In this document: positions 1 through 6,624 of the stretch, in pieces
Layout of the letters: each line of letters begins with the position of its first letter
Position numbering within the stretch: position 1 is the first letter of the stretch
Translations under genes and position numbers: made by a program
Assembly: GCA_027074805.1 (NCBI GenBank)
Contig: JALTCK010000065.1
Coordinates: forward strand, 1-29,961
Direction of reading: 5' to 3'
Origin: Thermococcus sp.
GTDB lineage: Archaea > Methanobacteriota_B > Thermococci > Thermococcales > Thermococcaceae
DNA: 29,961 bases
Notes under the pieces: model-generated
Databases searched by the model: none
Told to the model about the DNA's origin: nothing
What the model saw: only the letters and a program-made list of their open reading frames with translations

Positions 1-26
1 AAACCTTTTCAACCGGAGGTTTTTTA
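1..26 (+). terminator. Possible transcript end at window edge
   Basis: AAACCT at 1-6 pairs with AGGTTT at 17-22, and the T run continues to 25. A weak stem followed by T residues fits archaeal U-tract termination of a gene lying upstream of the window. The stem is short and its 5' side may extend outside the window, so this is a tentative call. Confidence 0.3.
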
Positions 27-53
27 GTAACCAAAACTTAATAAATTTTTCGC

Positions 54-70
54 GGAAAGATTTATAAAAC
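54..70 (+). promoter_or_regulatory. BRE/TATA promoter of tRNA-Ser
   Basis: A purine-rich BRE (GGAAAGA) runs into TTTATAAAA at 61-69, centred about 36 nt before the mature tRNA 5' end. With the usual 24-26 nt TATA-to-start distance, transcription would begin about 10 nt upstream of the tRNA, leaving a short 5' leader for RNase P to remove. Confidence 0.7.
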
Positions 71-99
71 CGGGCCACCAACCCAGAAACGCGAAACGC

Positions 100-185
100 G
101 CCGGGGTAGCCTAGCCTGGGAAGGCGCGGGACTCGAGATCCCGTGCGCTCTGCGCACCAGGGTTCAAATCCCTGCCCCGGCGCCA
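100..185 (+). tRNA. tRNA-Ser (anticodon CGA)
   Basis: A class II tRNA of 86 nt with encoded CCA. The acceptor stem GCCGGGG (100-106) pairs with CCCCGGC (175-181), the discriminator is G182 and CCA occupies 183-185. The anticodon stem CGGGA/TCCCG (127-131/139-143) encloses the loop CTCGAGA with anticodon CGA at 134-136, reading serine codon UCG. A long variable arm (TGCGC..GCGCA) follows, as expected for tRNA-Ser, and then the T arm CAGGG-TTCAAAT-CCCTG. No intron is visible. Confidence 0.97.
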
Positions 186-258
186 ACTGCCGAGCCATCA
201 CCTTTTAGGCGATTCTCACGGGCAAACGGGTGGAGAGCAAGTTTCTGACTGTTAGGAT

Positions 259-741
259 ATGCTCAATAGAGCACAAACAGCGCTGGGGAGGTTGGATCCA
301 AGAAAGCCCTTTGTTATTAGAGTCGATGGAGGGACATTTCCCAGATGGACCGAGAATTTCGAGGGGTTCTTCGATATTCGACTCCCCAAACTCTTCCCCG
401 AAACCACGCGAAACCTATTCTGGGAGCTCGACAACCTCAGGTTCGCCTATGGGCAGAGTGACGAGGTGTCACTCTTCTTCCCCCTCCATCCAAACAGCCA
501 GCCCCCCTTTGGCGGGAAGGTTTACAAGGTAATTTCTCTGAGCGCATCAATATTCACAGCAACGTTCAACAGCATTCTCTCCAACTATCTTCTCGAAAAG
601 GAGCAGGCGAACTTCGATTCGCGCGTGATCCAGTTTGATTCATCCAGGGATGTTCTGGATTATTTCCTCTGGCGCTGGAGGGATGTAGCCAGGAATTCAA
701 AGAACAGCCTGACAAGGATTTTACTCCACTGGAGGACTTAA
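259..741 (+). CDS. Thg1-family tRNA(His) guanylyltransferase-like protein, C-terminally short, possibly a pseudogene
   Basis: Thg1 enzymes and Thg1-like proteins add nucleotides in the 3'-5' direction to tRNA ends. The palm-domain signatures are present: FVIRVDGGTF (metal-binding D23; the usual DGR is DGG here), AYGQSDEVSLFF (D68, E69), FDSRVIQF, and DYFLWRWRDVARN, which matches the family's WRQxDxxxN region. The product is only 160 aa, whereas the family is usually about 230-270 aa, and it ends shortly after that last motif. Reading continues in another frame from about 717 to 918 (GFYSTGGLNVVEVEAFPFEK), running antisense into map, so a frameshift or 3' truncation is likely. A TAG at 253-255 limits the start to ATG 259, which has no clear RBS. 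The family call is firm; whether the gene works is doubtful. Confidence 0.7.
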   Translation: MLNRAQTALGRLDPRKPFVIRVDGGTFPRWTENFEGFFDIRLPKLFPETTRNLFWELDNLRFAYGQSDEVSLFFPLHPNSQPPFGGKVYKVISLSASIFTATFNSILSNYLLEKEQANFDSRVIQFDSSRDVLDYFLWRWRDVARNSKNSLTRILLHWRT

Positions 742-820
742 CGTAGTGGAAGTGGAGGCGTTCCCCTTCGAGAAAATTGAAAAGAATGTGCTTACAAGTC
801 TTGAATACATCTACCTGACA

Positions 821-1708
821 TCATGTCGTTATGTACGCCCCGTCCTTCTCAACTATAACCGTGTGTTCGAACTGAGTTACCATGCCCCCCCTCACTTCCC
901 TCAGTATCGGGTATGAATAGATCGCACCGACCCTGTCAAGCTGGGAGAGGGCTAGTTTAAGCTGTCCCTCGGGCATGAAGTCCTGAAGCCAGCGATAGGC
1001 GAAGGGAAGGGTCTTGTACTCCCTTTTTATGTGCATCAAAAGCCTTCTCGCCTGGGCACTCCTTACCGGTCTGTCCCTGATGTACATGAATATTAGTGCT
1101 GGTGGAACCTCAATAACCTGTCCTGCACCTGTGGTTGCGAAAGGTTCTATCGCTATGACGTCGCCCTCCTTTAGCTCGTAGGTGTCCGCCTTCCGATAGA
1201 CGTTCGGGATACTCACGCCTGCATGGAGCTTGAAACGCTCTATTTTGTGCCCGCTGAGATTCACTATCGGGTTAAAGCCCTTACCCCTTATTGTCTCCTC
1301 GATGGCCTTACCTATTTCGCGGATTTTGACGCCCGCCCTGACTGTGGCTATCGCGTTCTCGAGGGCCTCTCTCGAGGCTTCCATGAGCTCGTCCTCCTCC
1401 ATTCCAACCCTGAAGGTCAGAGCCGTGTCAGCTATGTAGCCGTCCACATGGACACCGAGGTCGAGCTTAAGGTAGTCGCCCTCATTGAGAACGGTTTCAT
1501 CCCCCTTGTAGGGAGTGTAGTGAGCGGCGTTGGAGTTTATTGAGAGATTGCACGGAAAAGCTGGCTTTCCACCGAGCTCAACGATTCTGCGCTCCACGAA
1601 TTCCGCGATGTCGTAAAGCCTCGCCCCCGGCTTTATTAACCCTACAACTTCCTCCTTGACTCTGCGTGCGATTTCACCAGCCTTTATCAGTGCTTCCCTC
1701 TCGTCCAC
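821..1708 (-). CDS. map: Methionine aminopeptidase, type II (archaeal)
   Basis: A cytosolic metalloprotease that removes the initiator methionine from nascent proteins. The 295 residues match the length of the Pyrococcus enzyme. The two-metal ligand set is complete: D83 (KLDLGVH), D94 (IADTAL), H154 (LSGHKIERF), E188 (AIEPFA) and E281 (QFEHTVIVEK), with substrate-binding H63 (AAHYTP). The insert before the last ligand marks type II. The start is GTG at 1708, preceded by GGTGGT. A TATA-like CTTAAA at 1743-1748 lies 37 nt upstream, so map and trkH are divergent with separate promoters. The stop lies about 80 bases from the end of the Thg1-like gene. Confidence 0.96.
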   Translation of the reverse strand: MDEREALIKAGEIARRVKEEVVGLIKPGARLYDIAEFVERRIVELGGKPAFPCNLSINSNAAHYTPYKGDETVLNEGDYLKLDLGVHVDGYIADTALTFRVGMEEDELMEASREALENAIATVRAGVKIREIGKAIEETIRGKGFNPIVNLSGHKIERFKLHAGVSIPNVYRKADTYELKEGDVIAIEPFATTGAGQVIEVPPALIFMYIRDRPVRSAQARRLLMHIKREYKTLPFAYRWLQDFMPEGQLKLALSQLDRVGAIYSYPILREVRGGMVTQFEHTVIVEKDGAYITT

Positions 1709-1741
1709 TTTTTACCACCGGAAAAGAAAGGTTCCACAAGC

Positions 1742-1776
1742 CCTTAAACCTTTCTCACCCGAGAAAAGCTTTATAT
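1742..1776. promoter_or_regulatory. Divergent map/trkH promoters with inverted repeat between them
   Basis: For map, the minus-strand TATA is TTTAAG at 1743-1748. For trkH, TTTATA at 1770-1775 is centred 35 nt before its ATG. Between the two boxes lies a perfect inverted repeat, TTTCTC-ACCC-GAGAAA (1751-1766), covering the likely BRE of both promoters. It could be an operator, but six-base arms also occur by chance. Confidence 0.55.
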
Positions 1777-1807
1777 TGGGTGTTATCCCTTACCCTACGG
1801 TGGGCCC

Positions 1808-3289
1808 ATGCTAGAGCTTGGGAAGTACATCAACATTTCAGATGACGTTTTCGTTGTCAAAAACCTTATAGGGTCAATCCTTGAGGGTGTCGGGCTCGCT
1901 TACCTCTTCCCTGTCCTAGTTGCGTGGTTCTATCCTGAGGAAATAAAATACGTGGTTTACTTTGCCATCCCTGGAACGTTCAGCATACTCCTTGGGGCCT
2001 GGCTCGGAAGGCACCAGGAAAAGTTAGAGGACGTCAACCTCCGCCAGGCTATGGTTGCTGCTGCCTTCACATGGCTCTTCGCATCGTTCATCAGCGTGGT
2101 CCCCTTCATATACATCGCCCACATGTCCTTCCTGGATTCGTACTTCGAAAGCATGAGCGCCTGGACCGGTACGGGCCTAACCATGATGAGCCATCTTTCC
2201 AGTTATCCTCACATACTTCTCTTCTGGCGTGCCTGGATGCAGTGGCTTGGAGGAATCGGAATAGTCCTCGTTGCCCTTACAATACTCATACGGCCAGGGG
2301 TTGCCGCCGCAAGGCTTTACAAGGCGGAGGCAAGGAGCGAAAGAATATTGCCTAACCTCGTTAATACTTCAAAGGTTATCTTTGAAATATACCTCGTTCT
2401 TACTCTACTTGGAGCGTACCTCTACTACCTTAATGGGATGAACCTTTTTGATGCAATCACTCACGCCATGACTGGCCTTGGAACCGGTGGTATGAGCACC
2501 CACGACCAGAGCATAGGGTACTTCCACAGCATGGGCATAGAGGCCGTGACAATATTCCTCATGATTCTAGGTGCGGTCAACTTTACGGTACACTACAAGA
2601 TGTTCAGCAGCAAGCGCCTAAAAGTCTTCTTCGATGATATACAGGTCAGGTACATGTTCCTGTTCCTGACACCCACGGTACTTCTCTTGGCCGATGTCCT
2701 CGTTAAGAGTGGTGATAGCGTTGGAACAGCCCTCAGACAGGCCGTCTTCCACTCCGTATCGGCAATCACTTGTACTGGATTTGGAATAGCTAACCTTAGC
2801 AACTATCCCGAGCTTGGGAAGTTCCTTATAGCCATTCTCATGGTCGTTGGAGGTGGGGCCGGAAGCACTGCGGGCGGAATAAAGTTAATACGAGTCACCC
2901 TAATGTATGAGAGCCTCAAATGGACGCTCCAGCAGGCATTGCTCCCAAGGGGTGCCATCATAAAGAGAAAAGTCGGAAACTACGTCTTTACGGAATCGGA
3001 TGTACAGGAGGTCATGAGCTTCACCATGACATACATAGCCATACTCCTCCTGGGAACCGTCTACATGTCCTTCCGCCTCGGCACATCTCTCATAGACTCC
3101 TTCTTCGAAGTTGCCTCTGCGCAGGGCAACGTCGGACTCAGTGTTGGTATCACATCTCCCTCCCTCCCCCCTGACATAAAAGTGCTTCTAATACTCCACA
3201 TGTGGATAGGCAGACTAGAGATATTCTCGACCCTTGTCTTCATCATAAGCGTCCTCTTCCTCGCCCCGAGGGTGGTGAAGAGGAAATGA
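1808..3289 (+). CDS. trkH: TrkH/KtrB-family potassium uptake membrane subunit
   Basis: The ion-translocating subunit of a Trk/Ktr system, 493 aa, in the cytoplasmic membrane. It shows the fourfold M1-P-M2 layout of this superfamily. The four selectivity-filter loops are recognisable, each around a conserved glycine: TGTGLTMM, TGLGTGGMS, TCTGFGIAN and QGNVGLSVG. Many hydrophobic segments surround them, and RAWMQWLGGIGIV after the first filter is typical. The start ATG follows GGTGGGCCC and sits 35 nt from its TATA box. No trkA (NAD-binding gating subunit) gene is adjacent; instead an ABC-type ATPase starts inside the stop codon (ATGA overlap). Substrate K+ is inferred from the family; Na+ coupling is possible. 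Confidence 0.93.
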   Translation: MLELGKYINISDDVFVVKNLIGSILEGVGLAYLFPVLVAWFYPEEIKYVVYFAIPGTFSILLGAWLGRHQEKLEDVNLRQAMVAAAFTWLFASFISVVPFIYIAHMSFLDSYFESMSAWTGTGLTMMSHLSSYPHILLFWRAWMQWLGGIGIVLVALTILIRPGVAAARLYKAEARSERILPNLVNTSKVIFEIYLVLTLLGAYLYYLNGMNLFDAITHAMTGLGTGGMSTHDQSIGYFHSMGIEAVTIFLMILGAVNFTVHYKMFSSKRLKVFFDDIQVRYMFLFLTPTVLLLADVLVKSGDSVGTALRQAVFHSVSAITCTGFGIANLSNYPELGKFLIAILMVVGGGAGSTAGGIKLIRVTLMYESLKWTLQQALLPRGAIIKRKVGNYVFTESDVQEVMSFTMTYIAILLLGTVYMSFRLGTSLIDSFFEVASAQGNVGLSVGITSPSLPPDIKVLLILHMWIGRLEIFSTLVFIISVLFLAPRVVKRK

Positions 3290-4146
3290 ACGTCATCGAA
3301 GTTAGGAACCTGCATTTCAAATACAGGAGGAACCAGTACTATGCTCTCAATGGGATAAACCTTAATGTAAGGAAGGGGGAATTTCTTGGTATCGTGGGAC
3401 CCAGCGGAAGTGGAAAATCCACGCTGTGCTTGACTTTCAACGGGGTCATCCCGCACTCGATCCGGGGTGAGTTCAAGGGAGAGGTGATAGTGACTGATCC
3501 AGATACTGGAAAGAGGTACAATACCCGGGAGACTCCGGTTCCAAAGCTCTCTACGATAGTTGGCCTCGTTCTTCAGAATCCTGAAAGTCAAATTTTCAAC
3601 ATGACAGTTGAGGAAGAAGTTGCATTTGCCCTTGAGAACCTAGGCCTCCCCAGGGAGGAGATATTGGAGAGGATTGAGTGGGCGCTCAGGATAGCAGGGC
3701 TTGAAGACAAGAGAAATGAATTCCCTCCCAACCTCAGTGGAGGAGAGCAGCAAAAACTCGCCATAACAGCGATACTCGCTATGAAACCCAAGGTCCTCGT
3801 TCTGGATGAACCCACTGCACAGCTAGATCCTGCAGGTAGGAGAGGCGTTTTCGAGATGGTTTCAAGGCTCAATCGGGAAGAGGGAATAACGGTTATCTTA
3901 GTTGCTCACAACGCGGATTTCCTCTTCAGACGGGCAGACAGGATAGTGGTCATGAATGGTGGGAAGATTCATGTGGAGGGCACACCTCGGGAGTTGATTC
4001 AAAAAATAGGGGAGCTGAATGAAATCGGAGTAAAACTCCCGCCGGCACTGGAGTTATACAGCAGGTTAGAATCGCAGAGAAAAGGGCTTTCAAGTGTTAT
4101 TCTCGAGCAGTTCTTTCAGCCTTCAGAACGTCCGCCAGGTTTATAG
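3286..4146 (+). CDS. ECF/CbiO-type ABC transporter ATPase without visible partners
   Basis: A 286-aa ATP-binding subunit. Walker A GPSGSGKST, Q-loop QNPESQIFNMTVEEEVAFAL (the EcfA/CbiO hallmark), signature LSGGEQQKLAI, Walker B VLVLDEPTAQLDP and H-loop VAHNADF are all intact. The family energises uptake of vitamins or metal ions together with a transmembrane EcfT and a substrate-binding S component; neither is nearby. The start ATG overlaps the trkH stop (ATGA), implying translational coupling. A longer in-frame reading into trkH exists, but homology begins at MNVIEVRNLHFKY. The 3' end overlaps the convergent helical-repeat gene by 50 bases. The substrate is unknown; a role with TrkH is conceivable. 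Confidence 0.88.
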   Translation: MNVIEVRNLHFKYRRNQYYALNGINLNVRKGEFLGIVGPSGSGKSTLCLTFNGVIPHSIRGEFKGEVIVTDPDTGKRYNTRETPVPKLSTIVGLVLQNPESQIFNMTVEEEVAFALENLGLPREEILERIEWALRIAGLEDKRNEFPPNLSGGEQQKLAITAILAMKPKVLVLDEPTAQLDPAGRRGVFEMVSRLNREEGITVILVAHNADFLFRRADRIVVMNGGKIHVEGTPRELIQKIGELNEIGVKLPPALELYSRLESQRKGLSSVILEQFFQPSERPPGL

Positions 4147-4903
4147 ATTTGCCCTCAAGTGAGGCCTTAAGATCGTAGAGCTTCATCATCAGTTCAAACC
4201 GAGCATCGGGATTCTCTATTCCCTCTGCCACTTTTATGGCAGCATCCACGAGAACCATTGCAGCGTTATTGTCTCGTGGTGCCTCAACGAGTGCCAAGTA
4301 ATACAGTGCCATCGCCTTATGAAAGGGGTTTCTTATGTGTTTTACGACCTTCTTTGCCTTCTCAACCTCCCCCATACGGTAGAATATTTCCGCTATGGTG
4401 ACGAGAACACTGTCTAGTTTGTCCCTATCCTTTACAAGTCTAAGGGCTCCTGCAGCTTTTTCGAGAAGACCCCTCCTAACGAGTTCTCTAACAATATCAA
4501 TGAGAACGTCGTCGTGCCCAGTTGCAAGGTTGATAGCGGCTTTCAACGAGAGATCTCCTTTAAACTGGTCTCCAAGATAGTACAGAATCAGGGCTAAGTC
4601 TGCCGTCAGGAGGGCTCTGTGCCGCGGATTCGTGAGGGAGTTTATTAGGGGAACAAGGTTCTTCAACGCCCCCTCCACATCCTCAGGTTTTTCACCCTCT
4701 CCCTCAAGCCGTTTTAAAATCTCCCTGAGAATTAGCCGAACTGCCAGAAACCTGTTCCTTTCAGTTTTGAGAGATTCCGCTTCTTCTATGGCGCTCACAA
4801 AGTCCCCAACCGCTGCATAGTCCTCGACATTCTCAAGTATCTCAAGCTCTGAACGCTTTTTCTCTCCCGAGAGTGATTTGAAGAATTCATCCAAGCGCCC
4901 CAT
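4097..4903 (-). CDS. Helical (TPR-like) repeat protein, function unknown
   Basis: 268 aa, predicted soluble and almost entirely alpha-helical. Repeats of about 30-35 residues recur with TPR-like spacing, for example GDFVSAIEEAESLK near the N-terminus, GLLEKAAGALRLVKD, GEVEKAKKVVKHIRNPFHKAMALYYLA and AAIKVAEGIENPDARFELMMKL. Such arrays usually mediate protein-protein contacts. I recognise no catalytic motif. The start ATG follows GGGAGGG and lies 17 bases inside the end of the upstream CYTH gene, so the two are co-transcribed. It is probably a conserved Thermococcales hypothetical. Confidence 0.8.
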   Translation of the reverse strand: MGRLDEFFKSLSGEKKRSELEILENVEDYAAVGDFVSAIEEAESLKTERNRFLAVRLILREILKRLEGEGEKPEDVEGALKNLVPLINSLTNPRHRALLTADLALILYYLGDQFKGDLSLKAAINLATGHDDVLIDIVRELVRRGLLEKAAGALRLVKDRDKLDSVLVTIAEIFYRMGEVEKAKKVVKHIRNPFHKAMALYYLALVEAPRDNNAAMVLVDAAIKVAEGIENPDARFELMMKLYDLKASLEGKSINLADVLKAERTARE

Positions 4904-5441
4904 TCTTCCCTCCCTTCTCCATTATGAGCTCGAGATAGGATCTTCTCTCAAACTTTTCAACACCCAACCCCTCAAGGATGAGCCTCAGCTTTTCAACAGT
5001 ACGGGGGACAAGCTCCTCCCTCTCCACTATGGCCTCTATCTCCACGAAGGTTCCGAGCCCCTCCACGGTGTCAAGGGTCAGAACGACCCCCTTCTCAACG
5101 TAGTACTTCTCTCTCACCTTGGATACGGTAAGTATCTCCTTGAAGCCCAGCCTCTCGAGTATACTAGCATATCCATCGGGGTCAGAGAGGGGGACCTCGA
5201 TCTCCTCCCGGGTCTTGGAGAGGTCATCCATCTTGGGGCCTTTGTATGTTAAAAAAGCTTCAAAATGGCCGTTGAACCGCTTGATTCTTATCCTCAGAGC
5301 TTCATCAGTGCTTGAGAAGTCTCTGCAGGGATGTTGGTAGTAGGTATCCTCGTGATACTCTTTGCGTAGAAATTCAAAACTCTCTCTAACCCTCTCAAAG
5401 AGCTTCGAATCAGCGTACCCTTTAAGTTCCACTTCGATCAT
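4887..5441 (-). CDS. CYTH-domain protein (CyaB/ThTPase-like triphosphate tunnel enzyme)
   Basis: 184 aa spanning a whole CYTH domain. The N-terminus carries the ExExK signature (E3, E5, K7 in MIEVELKG). Further strand motifs follow in order: EALRIRIKRF, AFLTYKGPK, SKVREKYYV, VVLTLDTVEGLG and FVEIEAIV. This family hydrolyses or cyclises triphosphate substrates such as thiamine triphosphate, inorganic triphosphate or ATP inside a beta tunnel with Mg2+. Archaeal members are often named class IV adenylate cyclase, but the true substrate cannot be read from sequence. The start ATG follows GGAGGT with a 6-nt spacer; TTTAAA at 5477-5482 is its likely TATA. It is the first gene of a two-gene operon. 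Confidence 0.9.
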   Translation of the reverse strand: MIEVELKGYADSKLFERVRESFEFLRKEYHEDTYYQHPCRDFSSTDEALRIRIKRFNGHFEAFLTYKGPKMDDLSKTREEIEVPLSDPDGYASILERLGFKEILTVSKVREKYYVEKGVVLTLDTVEGLGTFVEIEAIVEREELVPRTVEKLRLILEGLGVEKFERRSYLELIMEKGGKNGALG

Positions 5442-5476
5442 TTGAGTACCTCCAGAAATAATAGGGTGACAAAGGG

Positions 5477-5482
5477 TTTAAA
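5477..5482 (-). promoter_or_regulatory. TATA box for the CYTH gene
   Basis: On the minus strand, AGAAATCTTTAAACC places TTTAAA 38 nt before the ATG at 5441, close to the roughly 35-nt spacing seen at most promoters in this window. Confidence 0.5.
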
Positions 5483-5513
5483 GATTTCTCACAGAAAGTT
5501 AAGAAAAGAGGGC

Positions 5514-6551
5514 TTAAGGTGTGAGATTCATTGGCTTAAGCTCCTCAAGGAAGTGCTTGGCAAACTCAATTGTCTTCTCAATGTCTCTTAAATCTGCTGT
5601 CTCAACTTGGCTGTGCATGTAGCGTATCGGTATGCTCAGAACCGCCGTTGCAACCCCCTCTCTGTTGATCTGCATGATGTTGGCATCCGTCCCGGTTGGT
5701 CTCGGGCTGGCCTCGACCTGGAGCTCGATGCCGTACTTCTCGGCGACCTCGTCAGCAAAGGCACGAACCTTGGGGTTGATGTTCGGCCCCACGTCCATTA
5801 CAGGGCCTTTACCAAGCTTAGGAACTATCTTCCCCTTGTCTCCAACCTGTTTGGCAAATGTGACGTCCATGGCTATACCAATCTCGGGATCGATTGCATA
5901 GGAAGCAACACGGGCTCCGCGAAGTCCAACTTCCTCCTGGACAGAAGCTACGAAGTAGATATCTGCTTCGTGGTTTTCTAACCTCTTTGCAGCTTCGATC
6001 ATCGCATAGAGGCAGACACGGTCGTCGAGATAGGGGGTGGCTATGCGATTCTCGTTAAGATGGACAAAGGCCGGAGCGAACTCTCCAACTGTCCCAACGC
6101 GGAAGCCGAGCTCTTCGGCCTCCTCCTTGTTGTCGACACCAACGTCAACTACTATGGTGTCCCAGTCTGCTGCCTTCTTCCTGTCGTCCGGTTTCTGAAT
6201 GTGAGGAGGAATGTGCCCAACAACACCGAAGCGCTCACCCTTCTGGGTGAAGAAGCGAATCTTCTGTGCAACTAGGGTTCTGGGATCAACTCCACCAATA
6301 GGGACGAGGTGGAGGTATCCTTCCTTGTCTATGTGGTTGACCATGACGCCGATTTTATCCATATGTGCGGCGATCATGACCTTTGGCCCGGATCCCTTTT
6401 TGTGCGCTATAACATTGCCGAGTTTGTCCACGTATATTTCGTCAACGACTGGCTCGAGTTCCTTCAGAACAACGTTCCTTATCCCCAGAAACTCATACCC
6501 TGAGACACCAGGCGCCTCAACAACCCTCTTGAGCAACTCTATGTCTACCAT
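5514..6551 (-). CDS. M42-family tetrahedral (TET) aminopeptidase, TET3-like
   Basis: 345 aa. Large dodecameric TET aminopeptidases trim peptides released by the proteasome; older annotations misname them endoglucanases. The two-metal site is complete: H63 (AAHMDKIG), D176/D177 (PYLDDRV), catalytic E206 with E207 (VQEEVGL), D229 (AMDVTF) and H313 (RYMHSQVE). From memory, the sequence closely follows the Pyrococcus horikoshii TET3 enzyme, which prefers lysine, through the C-terminal LEELKPMNLTP. The start ATG is preceded by GGAGG. A perfect 7+4+7 inverted repeat abuts that RBS and overlaps the likely transcription start, suggesting repression. Confidence 0.93.
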   Translation of the reverse strand: MVDIELLKRVVEAPGVSGYEFLGIRNVVLKELEPVVDEIYVDKLGNVIAHKKGSGPKVMIAAHMDKIGVMVNHIDKEGYLHLVPIGGVDPRTLVAQKIRFFTQKGERFGVVGHIPPHIQKPDDRKKAADWDTIVVDVGVDNKEEAEELGFRVGTVGEFAPAFVHLNENRIATPYLDDRVCLYAMIEAAKRLENHEADIYFVASVQEEVGLRGARVASYAIDPEIGIAMDVTFAKQVGDKGKIVPKLGKGPVMDVGPNINPKVRAFADEVAEKYGIELQVEASPRPTGTDANIMQINREGVATAVLSIPIRYMHSQVETADLRDIEKTIEFAKHFLEELKPMNLTP

Positions 6552-6559
6552 GGCTTTCG

Positions 6560-6605
6560 CCTCCTTCAGATTTCTATCTGAATGTGTTTGGCTGCCTTAA
6601 TAAGG
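6560..6605 (-). promoter_or_regulatory. Promoter and candidate operator of the M42 peptidase gene
   Basis: CCTTATTAAGG (6595-6605, minus strand) is the only TATA-like element; the transcription start would fall near 6574. A perfect inverted repeat, TTCAGAT-TTCT-ATCTGAA (6565-6582), sits right across that point and ends next to the GGAGG RBS (6560-6564). This is where an archaeal repressor would block polymerase. The regulator is unknown. Confidence 0.5.
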
Positions 6606-6624
6606 TTTACGAAAGGAAAATATG

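Noticed and set aside
100..260. tRNA-Ser as an integration site of a mobile element
   Set aside because: No integrase, direct repeat of the tRNA 3' end or atypical composition follows; the next complete gene is housekeeping map.
230..532. Reading frame of 100 codons overlapping the Thg1-like gene
   Set aside because: It lies in another frame of a gene with strong Thg1 motifs, has low-complexity Ser/Pro composition and no recognisable family.
3202..3285. Longer N-terminus for the ABC ATPase, inside trkH
   Set aside because: These 28 codons overlap trkH, show no homology to the family, and the ATGA overlap gives a natural start at 3286.
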